Assembly: GCA_964019135.1 (NCBI GenBank)
Contig: OZ025260.1
Location: 39,351,373 to 39,415,372 of the forward strand
Direction of reading: 5' to 3'
Source of the DNA: Arenicola marina
Lineage: Eukaryota > Annelida > Polychaeta > Arenicolidae
Length of the DNA stretch: 64,000 nt
Shown here: positions 45,401 through 57,100 of the stretch, in pieces
How the letters are laid out: every line of letters starts with the position of its first letter
Position numbering within the stretch: the first letter of the stretch is position 1
Position numbers and translations under genes: made by a program
Notes under the pieces: generated by a model
The model's input: only the letters and a program-made list of their open reading frames with translations
Database searches by the model: none
What the model was told of the DNA's origin: nothing

Positions 45401-47988
45401 GTAGGTTGGTTGGTGTGTCAGTCTGACGTCTCTCACACCATGGCGGGTGTTGGTTGGTTGGTATGTCAGTCTGACGTCTCTCACACCATGGCGGGTGTAG
45501 GTTGGTTGGTGTGTCAGTCTGACGTCTCTCACACCATGGCGGGTGTAGGTTGGTTGGTGTGTCAGTCTGACGTCTCTCACACCATGGCGGGTGTAGGTTG
45601 GCTGGTGTGTCAGTCTGACGTCTCTCACACCATGGCGGGTGTAGGTTGGAGTGTCAGTCTGACGTCTCCTACACCATGGCGGGTGTAGGTTGGTGTGTCA
45701 GTCTGACATCTTTTACACCATGGCGGGTGTAGGTGGGTTGGTGTGTCAGTCTGGCGTCTCTCACACCATGGCGGGTGTAGGTTGGTTGGTGTGTCAGTCT
45801 GACGTCTCTCACACCATGGCGGGTGTAGGTTGGTTGGTGTGTCAGTCTGGCGTCTCTCACACCATGGCGGGTGTAGGTTGTTTGGTATGTCAGGCTGACG
45901 TCTCTCACACCATGGCGGGTGTAGGTTGGTTGGAGTGTCAGTCTGACGTCTCTCACACCATGGCGGGTGTAGGTTGGTTGGAGTGTCAGTCTGACGTCTC
46001 TCACACCATGGCGGGTGTAGGTTGGTTGGTTGGTGTCAGTCTGACGTCTCTCACACCATGGCGGGTGTACGTTGGTTGGTGTGTCAGTCTGACGTCTCTC
46101 ACACCATGGCGGGTGAAGGTTGGTTGGTATGTCAGTCTGACGTCTCTCACACCATGGCGGGTGTAGGTTGGTTGGAGTGTCAGTCTGACGTCTCTCACAC
46201 CATGGCGGGTGTAGGTTGGTTGGTGTGTCAGTCTGACGTCTCTCACACCATGGCGGGTGTAGGTTGGTTGGTGTGTCAGTCTGACGTCTCTCACACCATG
46301 GCGGGTGTAGGTTGGTTGGAGTGTCAGTCTGACGTCTCTCACACCATGGCGGGTGTAGGTTGGTTGGTATGTCAGTCTGACACCTCTCACACCATGGCGG
46401 GTGTAGGTTGGTTGGTATGTCAGTCTGACACCTCTCACACCATGGCGGGTGTAGGTTGGTGTGTCAGTCTGACGTCTCTCACACCATGGCGGGTGTAGGT
46501 TGGAGTGTCAGTCTGACGTCTCCTACACCATGGCGGGTGTAGGTTGGTGTGTCAGTCTGACATCTTTTACACCATGGCGGGTGTAGGTTGGTTGGTATGT
46601 CAGTCTGGCGTCTCTCACACCATGGCGGGTGTTGGTTGGTTGGTATGTCAGTCTGGCGTCTCTCACACCATGGCGGGTGTAGGTTGGTTGGTGTGTCAGT
46701 CTGGCGTCTCTCACACCATGGCGGGTGTAGGTTGGTTGGTATGTCAGTCTGACGTCTCTCACATCATGGCGGGTGTTGGTTGGTTGGTATGTCAGTCTGG
46801 CGTCTCTCACACCATGGCGGGTGTAGGTGGGTTGGTGTGTCAGTCTGGCGTCTCTCACACCATGGCGGGTGTAGGTTGGTTGGTATGTCAGTCTGACGTC
46901 TCTCACACCATGGCGGGTGTAGGTTGGTTGGTATGTCAGTCTGACGTCTCTCACACCATGGCGGGTGTAGGTTGGTTGGTATGTCAGTCTGACGTCTCTC
47001 ACACCATGGCGGGTGTAGGTTGGTTGGTGTGTCAGTCTGACGTCTCTCACACCATGGCGGGTGTAGGTTGGCTGGTGTGTCAGTCTGACGTCTCTCACAC
47101 CATGGCGGGTGTAGGTTGGAGTGTCAGTCTGACGTCTCCTACACCATGGCGGGTGTAGGTTGGTGTGTCAGTCTGACATCTTTTACACCATGGCGGGTGT
47201 AGGTGGGTTGGTGTGTCAGTCTGGCGTCTCTCACACCATGGCGGGTGTAGGTTGGTTGGTATGTCAGTCTGACGTCTCTCACACCATGGCGGGTGTAGGT
47301 TGGTTGGTATGTCAGTCTGACGTCTCTCACACCATGGCGGGTGTAGGTTGGTTGGTATGTCAGTCTGACGTCTCTCACACCATGGCGGGTGTAGGTTGGT
47401 TGGTGTGTCAGTCTGACGTCTCTCACACCATGGCGGGTGTAGGTTGGTTGGTATGTCAGTCTGACGTCTCTCACACCATGGCGGGTGTAGGTTGGTTGGT
47501 GTGTCAGTCTGACGTCTCTCACACCATGGCGGGTGTAGGTTGGTTGGTGTGTCAGTCTGACGTCTCTCACACCATGGCGGGTGTAGGTTGGTTGGTGTGT
47601 CAGTCTGGCGTCTCTCACACCATGGCGGGTGTAGGTTGTTTGGTATGTCAGTCTGACGTCTCTCACACCATGGCGGGTGTTGGTTGGTTGGTGTGTCAGT
47701 CTGGCGTCTCTCACACCATGGCGGGTGTAAGTTGGTTGGTTTGTCAGTCTGGCGTCTCTCACACCATGGCGGGTGTAGGTTGGTTGGTGTGTCAGTCTGA
47801 CGTCTCTCACACCATGGCGGGTGTAGGTTGGCTGGTTGGTGTCAGTCTGACGTCTCTCACACCATGGCGGGTGTAGGTTGGAGTGTCAGTCTGACGTCTC
47901 TCACATCATGGCGGGTGTAGGTTGGAGTGTCAGTCTGACGTCTCCTACACCATGGCGGGTGTAGGTTGGTGTGTCAGTCTGACATCTT
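39464..47988 (-). repeat. 48-bp minisatellite, about 180 units, abutting the SLC6-B stop codon
   Basis: Unit of 48 bp (GTTGGTTGGTGTGTCAGTCT, GACGTCTCTCACACCATGGC plus eight bases) with frequent 44-bp forms lacking one TTGG. On the minus strand each unit contains GCCATGGTGTGA, the counterpart of the last SLC6-B codons GCC-ATG-GTG-TAA. The array starts exactly at the stop codon and runs about 8.5 kb downstream. The 48-bp period (16 codons) keeps several frames open for hundreds of codons, which I treat as artefact. Confidence 0.95.
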
Positions 47989-48159
47989 TTACACCATGGC
48001 GTTTTTTTTCTCATCGTCTGTGTCGAGGATTCGGTCGTGGTTGAGGTGTTTGATGACGTCACAGTCCTTCTCGCTGTGGGTGAAGGCCAGGTACCCTGCT
48101 TTGTGGACCTCGAGGGCTGGCCCCCAGTCGGCGGCAGGTCGCACCAACCGCTTCACCCG
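47989..48159 (-). CDS. SLC6-B terminal exon E14
   Basis: 56 codons then TAA, beginning [20 protein letters not shown]. The last codons AAC-GCC-ATG-GTG-TAA run straight into the 48-bp array, so the C-terminal AMV and the stop are array sequence. The last non-array residues are DEKKN. Confidence 0.88.
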   Translation of the reverse strand, partial: RVKRLVRPAADWGPALEVHKAGYLAFTHSEKDCDVIKHLNHDRILDTDDEKKNAMV

Positions 48160-51100
48160 CTGGAAGGAGAAAAGGGCGTGGCAGGGGGCAGCGGGTAGGA
48201 GGGGGGGGGGACATGGCGGGGGGCCACGGGTGGGGGGGGGGGGGGCAGGGGTAGTGGGTAGATGGGTGGTGTGTGTGTGGAGTGTGGGGGGGGGGGGCAT
48301 TGATCAGGGATGAAAGAGGAAGAAGAGCACACATCAGTCTTGGGTTACTGCCGCGTGTATAGTTATCGTCAACACGTTGTAAGAAGGATGTCATTTACAA
48401 TATGATTCGCATCATTCTGGGGGATGGTTCACCTATAGTAGATAACTCTCGGCATTTAATTTAAATGCATAAAAGCTAGGACTATGCTATGAGTGTCGAT
48501 GCGGATATAATCGGTTATAAAGGATATAACTGTTGATCAATATGATTATAGTCAACATAGCATATTAATAAATAATAACAAAATAGTGAAAAAAAAGTCA
48601 ACCTGGCATGTTCTCAATAATTAATATCATTTTTACAAAACAGTACATATATAATATCCTATTTATTGTAAATCGTCAGCATATTAGTCTGAATATGAGT
48701 GGTTGATGTATACATTGACTCACCCCCCAGACTGGCCCCCGCGACCTGATGACCTTGTAGAGGGCGATGGTGGGGAGGGGGACGATGGAGCATATGGCGA
48801 AGACCCACCCCACCCCCACCGCCCACCCCGGGTACACGTAGGACCCGTATGTGACCGGCTTGTGAATCACTACAGTGAACCCCAAGATAAACTGGAACAA
48901 GAAAACAGGCGAAATAAATTAAACATATATTACATATATGTTTATAAAAATATTTAAATAAAACGGATCGAACAATGGTTATTAAGTTTTAACATCATTT
49001 CTCTTATAATTAGTTTGATATTTATGTCACGGATGGCCTATTTCTCCCGCTTGGCAATCCTGAGGTCTTGTACTCACTACGATGAGGACGGGGGTGACCA
49101 CGCTCCACAGCACTCTCCACCACAGACACGGCCGGTAGCCTATCATGAACTCTATATCCGTGTAGAATCGCTTCACACCTGTAGAAACATAATTACACAT
49201 CAATTATGATGTTACGTTGTGTATTATTAATGTCGGATATTCGGTGCACACTTTCCTCGTTAGTTCTTTCGAAAAATCCTCTGCGATGTTGTCGACGAAC
49301 ACGTACGTTAGAACGATCATTAAACCAAGACCTTGTACCCGGTATCATGGCGCTACAGAGCATCTTTTCTTGAATGCAAATCAAATTTTTATACTACGCT
49401 TGGCGATCCATATCATTGATTTACATATTTAAACTACATATGGCGATCCATTCTTTGATTAAAATATTTAAATTACTTATATGACGATCCATTCTTTGAT
49501 TAAAATATTTAAATTACTTATGGGGAACTATACTTAATAAATCTTTCATTTCGGGATGGGGCTATGCAGTTGCGCTCCCTGGCGACAGAGGCTCACCGTA
49601 TATCCAGGAGATCACCATACACTCCGTGAAGGACACGATCATGAGGGAGAAGGTCGAACTGTACCAGTCCATGATCTGCAGGAAGTAGATCCCGCCCTGC
49701 AAGAACAGTGGTTGGTTGGTTTAAGTATGACGTAAACTCTTACTACTGTAGATAAGACCGCGGCAATGTTCGGCCGGGTCGCGGTAGAGGGGAGCAATGT
49801 CTCTATAGCTTGTGACAGGGAGTAAGTATATAACCACTTACTCTTCACCATGGAAGATATGGAATCTTTATCCCGCACAAACATGGGCATTTGCACAAAT
49901 GGGATTGGAACCACATCTGGCTGCGTGGGGTTGTTTAGTAGACGAAAGCACGGTCGACAACAGCCGATCGCCTTACGCACTAGGCCACGCGGTGACCTCC
50001 CTCTACAAGACCAGGACCGATCGCGTTACGCACTAGGCCACGCGGTGACCTCCCTCTACAAGACCAGGACCGATCGCGTTACGCACTAGGCCACGCGGTG
50101 ACCTCCCTCTACAAGACCAGGACCGATCGCCTTACGCACTAGGCCACGCGGTGACCTCCCTCTACAAGACCAGGACCGATCGCTTACGCACTAGGCCACG
50201 CGGTGACCTCCCTCTTCAAGACCAGGACCGATCGCCTTACGCACTAGGCCACGCGGTGACCTCCCTCTTCAAGACCAGGACCGATCGCCTTACGCACTAG
50301 GCCACGCGATGACCTCCCTCTACAAGACCAGGACCGATCGCGTTACGCACTAGGCCACGCGGTGACCTCCCTCTACAAGACCAGGACCGATCGCGTTACG
50401 CACTAGGCCACGCGGTGACCTCCCTCTACAAGACCAGGACCGATCGCCTTACGCACTAGGCCACGCGATGACCTCCCTCTACAAGACCAGGACCGATCGC
50501 GTTACGCACTAGGCCACGCGGTGACCTCCCTCTACAAGACCAGGACCGATCGCCTTACGCACTAGGCCACGCGGTGACCTCCCTCTACAAGACCAGGACC
50601 GATCGCGTTACGCACTAGGCCACGCGGTGACCTCCCTCTACAAGACCAGGACCGATCGCCTTACGCACTAGGCCACACGGTGACCTCCCTCTACAAGACC
50701 AGGACCGATCGCGTTACGCACTAGGCCACGCGGTGACCTCCCTCTACAAGACCAGGACCGATCGCGTTACGCACTAGGCCACGCGGTGACCTCCCTCTTC
50801 AAGACCAGGACCGATCGCCTTACGCACTAGGCCACGCGCTGACCCCCCTCTACAAGACCAGGACCGATCGCGTTACGCACTAGGCCACGCGGTGACCTCC
50901 CTCTACAAGACCAGGACCGATCGCGTTACGCACTAGGCCACGCGGTGACCTCCCTCTACAAGACCAGGACCGATCGCGTTACGCACTAGGCCACGCGGTG
51001 ACCTCCCTCTACAAGACCAGGACCGATCGCGTTACGCACTAGGCCACGCGCTGACCCCCCTCTACAAGACCAGGACCGATCGCCTTACGCACTAGGCCAC

Positions 51101-54100
51101 GCGGTGACCTCCCTCTACAAGACCAGGACCGATCGCGTTACGCACTAGGCCACGCGGTGACCTCCCTCTACAAGACCAGGACCGATCGCGTTACGCACTA
51201 GGCCACGCGGTGACCTCCCTCTACAAGACCAGGACCGATCGCGTTACGCACTAGGCCACGCGATGACCTCCCTCTACAAGACCAGGACCGATCGCCTTAC
51301 GCACTAGGCCACGCGGTGACCTCCCTCTACAAGACCAGGACCGATCGCGTTACGCACTAGGCCACGCGGTGACCTCCCTCTACAAGACCAGGACCGATCG
51401 CCTTACGCACTAGGCCACGCGGTGACCTCCCTCTACAAGACCAGGACCGATCGCGTTACGCACTAGGCCACGCGGTGACCTCCCTCTACAAGACCAGGAC
51501 CGATCGCGTTACGCACTAGGCCACGCGGTGACCTCCCTCTACAAGACCAGGACCGATCGCGTTACGCACTAGGCCACGCGGTGACCTCCCTCTTCAAGAC
51601 CAGGACCGATCGCCTTACGCACTAGGCCACGCGGTGACCTCCCTCTACAAGACCAGGACCGATCGCGTTACGCACTAGGCCACGCGGTGACCTCCCTCTA
51701 CAAGACCAGGACCGATCGCCTTACGCACTAGGCCACGCGGTGACCTCCCTCTACAAGACCAGGACCGATCGCCTTACGCACTAGGCCACGCGGTGACCTC
51801 CCTCTACAAGACCAGGACCGATCGCCTTACGCACTAGGCCACGCGGTGACCTCCCTCTACAAGACCAGGACCGATCGCGTTACGCACTAGGCCACGCGGT
51901 GACCTCCCTCTTCAAGACCAGGACCGATCGCCTTACGCACTAGGCCACGCGGTGACCTCCCTCTACAAGACCAGGACCGATCGCGTTACGCACTAGGCCA
52001 CGCGGTGACCTCCCTCTACAAGACCAGGACCGATCGCGTTACGCACTAGGCCACGCGGTGACCTCCCTCTACAAGACCAGGACCGATCGCCTTACGCACT
52101 AGGCCACGCGATGACCTCCCTCTACAAGACCAGGACCGATCGCGTTACGCACTAGGCCACGCGGTGACCTCCCTCTTCAAGACCAGGACCGATCGCCTTA
52201 CGCACTAGGCCACGCGGTGACCTCCCTCTACAAGACCAGGACCGATCGCGTTACGCACTAGGCCACGCGGTGACCTCCCTCTACAAGACCAGGACCGATC
52301 GCCTTACGCACTAGGCCACGCGATGACCTCCCTCTACAAGACCAGGACCGATCGCCTTACGCACTAGGCCACGCGGTGACCTCCCTCTACAAGACCAGGA
52401 CCGATCGCCTTACGCACTAGGCCACGCGGTGACCTCCCTCTACAAGACCAGGACCGATCGCGTTACGCACTAGGCCACGCGGTGACCTCCCTCTACAAGA
52501 CCAGGACCGATCGCCTTACGCACTAGGCCACGCGGTGACCCCCCTCTACAAGACCAGGACCGATCGCCTTACGCACTAGGCCACGCGGTGACCCCCCTCT
52601 ACAAGACCAGGACCGATCGCCTTACGCACTAGGCCACGCGCTGACCCCCCTCTTCAAGACCAGGACCGATCGCCTTACGCACTAGGCCACGCGGTGACCT
52701 CCCTCTACAAGACCAGGACCGATCGCCTTACGCACTAGGCCACGCGGTGACCTCCCTCTACAAGACCAGGACCGATCGCCTTACGCACTAGGCCACGCGG
52801 TGACCTCCCTCTACAAGACCAGGACCGATCGCGTTACGCACTAGGCCACGCGGTGACCTCCCTCTACAAGACCAGGACCGATCGCGTTACGCACTAGGCC
52901 ACGCGGTGACCTCCCTCTACAAGACCAGGACCGATCACGTTACGCACTAGGCCACGCGGTGACCCCCCTCTACAAAACCAGGACCGATCGCCTTACGCAC
53001 TAGGCCACGCGCTGACCCCCCTCTACAAAACCAGGACCGATCGCGTTACGCACTAGGCCACGCGGTGACCTCCCTCTACAAAACCAGGACCGATCGCCTT
53101 ACGCACTAGGCCACGCGGTGACCTCCCTCTACAAAACCAGGACCGATCGCCTTACGCACTAGGCCACGCGGTGACCCCCCTCTACAAAACCAGGACCGAT
53201 CGCCTTACGCACTAGGCCACGCGCTGACCCCCCTCTACAAAACCAGGACCGATCGCGTTACGCACTAGGCCACGCGGTGACCTCCCTCTACAAAACCAGG
53301 ACCGATCGCCTTACGCACTAGGCCACGCGGTGACCTCCCTCTACAAGACCAGGACCGATCGCGTTACGCACTAGGCCACGCGGTGACCTCCCTCTACAAA
53401 ACCAGGACCGATCGCCTTACGCACTAGGCCACGCGGTGACCTCCCTCTTCAAGACCAGGACCGATCGCCTTACGCACTAGGCCACGCGGTGACCTCCCTC
53501 TTCAAGACCAGGACCGATCGCGTTACGCACTAGGCCACGCGGTGACCTCCCTCTACAAGACCAGGACCGATCGCCTTACGCACTAGGCCACGCGGTGACC
53601 TCCCTCTTCAAGACCAGGACCGATCGCGTTACGCACTAGGCCACGCGGTGACCTCCCTCTACAAGACCAGGACCGATCGCCTTACGCACTAGGCCACGCG
53701 GTGACCTCCCTCTACAAGACCAGGACCGATCGCGTTACGCACTAGGCCACGCGGTGACCTCCCTCTACAAGACCAGGACCGATCGCGTTACGCACTAGGC
53801 CACGCGGTGACCCCCCTCTACACTAGGTCACGCGGGGACCCCCCTCTACACTAGGTCACGCGGTGACCCCCCTCTACACTAGGTCACGCGGGGACCCCCT
53901 CTACACTAGGTCACGCGGTGACCCCCTCTACACTAGGTCACGCGGTGACCCCCTCTACACTAGGTCACGCGGTGACCCCCCTCTACATTAGGTCACGCGG
54001 TGACCCCCTCTACACTAGGTCACGCGGTGACCCCCCTCTGAAAAACAAGGACCGTGACCCATAACCCCAACAGCATGGGGGTAGGGGGGCATAGGGGAGG

Positions 54101-57100
54101 CGGAAGGGGAGGAGTGGGGAGAACGGCTATATCTCAGAGGCCCTATTAAAGCAGGGATAAAGCGATAATGTGAGCCGGTTTCATACGTAAGGATGCCCTT
54201 AGTGCCCTGGGGCCGTATTCATAATCGCCACTTAGGCTACGCCGTTAGACTTAGCGCTAAGTGAAAGATTTGTCAAGCGATTATCGGGTTCAAAACACAT
54301 AAGTACTCACCCAAAAAGTGAATTTTCTGAATTAAGAAAGTGGTAAAATTATATTGAAGAGGATTTCTTAATCATGAGCACCACAACAAAGAGCTGGTGA
54401 GGCTAAGACGAAAATGCACTCTTCGTGCGCAACTTACGAGGGGATTATGAATACGGCCCCTGGTCCCTGGGTCGGCCCGGATGCTGCATGGCCAGCTACA
54501 CGCGGATTAAGGAGGGTGTGTCTGACACATGTCATGAAAATACGTCACAGGGCGGCACGTCAACAGCACCTATTACATGTACTTACGTGTGTAATACAGG
54601 GCAGCCCCAGCAGGAACTCTAGACAGCAGATGGCCGCTGTCACCTGGATCTTCTTGGTTATGAGGATCGGATACTCGTCAAACAGCGCACTTGTCATGGT
54701 TTGAAACATGGCGAACTGGAAAGTCCCACATATGTGTGAATTATTTTATAGAAATGGGACTGGTTGGATAATTTATTTACTCAGTTGAACACTTTATTTT
54801 ACTGGTTTTACCGTTTATCCAACAGACATTGCTCAAATAGTTATCAGTCCTTGATCCATAAATGTAGTTGTTATACTCATTTCACCGGTTCAAATGAAGA
54901 TCCCCAAACTAATAGCTGAAATACTCTCTTCATTTGGTCACATTCAGCCATCTTGGCCCGGGTTTTGTATGTCTAAACTCCCATCAACAAGGATGAAGCG
55001 GACATGGTTCCGTGGATCTCACCTGGCTGCCGAGGCCCACCGAAAACAACATAGCGAAGAAGAGGATGGCCCAGATCTGGGACAGCGGGAGGGCGGCCAC
55101 TGCCTGGGGGTACACCACGAACACCAGCCCGGGACCTGCGACAGAAGGGCGTGGTCAGAACGCAGACGGCAGCCATCGGTGAATGCACGTATACATGTAG
55201 GCGGTGGCCAATTGGAATCTTCTGTGGTTCAGTAATGGTTATACATGCTATATAGAACACGCACAACGTTATGCATTGATTTATAAATACATCGTACAAA
55301 GCATGCAGGCTTCGCAAAGTCAGTCTGTAAGTGCACCAGTCCACTCATAAGTATTGCACTAATTGTATTGAACTGGTGCAAACTGATACCATGAAAGTAT
55401 ATAAGGTAAGTGTTATTATTATATTAAGTAAAAGCGAAGATTTACACTAATGACCCCGACTTGAGCTTTTCGAATTATTGCAGTAAGTGCAATTTCCCCG
55501 AGATGTGTGACGTCATCGTGAATAACCGTTTTGATTGGCTGCTTTACCTTGCGTGACGACGTCCTGGATCTCTGATCCGGTCACGTGAGCCATGAAGCCA
55601 ATGATGGAGAAGATAACAAACCCGGCGAAGATGCTGGTTCCGCTGTTGAGCATGGGAACCAGGAGGGCGTCCCTGATTGTGGAGATTGGGGAGGATGGTC
55701 AGGGCACCAGCTTAGCGCAGGGAACTTGGCGGTTAACAACAGACCACGTGTTTGCAACATGATTTGGTGGCAGACCACTGTGGCTAAGACATATAACGAC
55801 TTCAGGACGGTTTAAAACTCTTGAAGGCATATGAATGACATATTGTCGACTCCTATTCCACTGTGGGCCAATGTGGCTAATGAGATGATTAAGATGATAA
55901 TACCTTATGCATTTTGTTATGCATTATATTGAACTATGTATGAAGGTCATAAAACATATTTCTCTCATATCTCAAAATGATTTACATTAAATAATGTCTT
56001 TATTCCTGGTCTCCAACCTCTGTCAAGACCTGCCGTATGACATATAAAGGGCCCCAGAGGAGCTTTTTTGACAAGGCGACACAGCGATTTTTAAAATCGA
56101 CAACGCGACATTGGGGTTGTCTTAGAATCGACATGCGACATAAGACTTAGCGACACGCGACATGAAACTGTTCTTAAAATCGACACGCGACATGGACCTT
56201 TTCTTAAAATCGACACGCGACATGGACCTTTTTTTTAAATCGACAAGCGACATGGCTAGCCCCCCCTCAGGGGCCCTATATAACACAGGGGTTTGTGCAC
56301 TCGAGCCCTTCGCTGCCCACCTGTAGCAGTTGTTGTGGAACTTGTTGTAGCTGGCCATGGTGATCAGAGCGCCCCAAGCGGCGCCGATGGAGTAGAAGAT
56401 CTGCATGGCTGCCTCGCCCCAAATCTACCGTGTCACAGAGCCCACGTGGTCAGTCAAATACGACGCGAACTTTATACATTACCCACATTCTCACAAAGAT
56501 CAGACACGTATTCTCAATACTTATCAGTATTCCCCCCAACGAAAATAACTATACGTAGTAGAGATAAGCAGAGGACAAGCATAAAACTATATCAGTAGAC
56601 TGTAGCATAATTAAGTTCATATTATTATCTTCTAAGCGATACGAAAAATATTATTCTATAACTGCAATATCGGACTGTACCTGTTGATAGCCAGTTCATA
56701 TTTAGTTAATAGCCTCGTTTGATATAAACACAATAACTACCTGCATCGTCAGCAGTTTATTCCAGTCGGGAATAATGTAGAACTTGATGCCCTCCCAGGA
56801 TCCAGGTAGAGTGACCCCCCTCCCCAGCAGTATCAACAGCACGAGGTACGGAAAAGTGGCAGTGAAATACACAACCTGAAATAGAGGGTTAAATAATATA
56901 AAATACCACACAACATGTATGCAATTATGATCGTTTATTTTACGGTTACGGGGATTTTCTCTGATAAGAATTGAACATATTTATCCCATATTTGTTATCA
57001 CAACCTATTGCACGAGGGTGAAGTTGTAATCCGCTCATTGATTTCGCACGTTAACCGCCACGAGCATAAGGTCACATTAATAATACTTAATAACAGTAAT

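Noticed and set aside
39754-47876. Open frames up to 300 codons with repeated GWLVCQSDVSHTMAG (plus) and RDVRLTHQPTYTRHGV (minus)
   Set aside because: The 48-bp unit is a multiple of three, so stop-free frames persist in both strands at once. There is no non-repeat domain.
49965-53815. CRISPR-like regular repeats
   Set aside because: Direct tandem units with no spacers; eukaryotic minisatellite.
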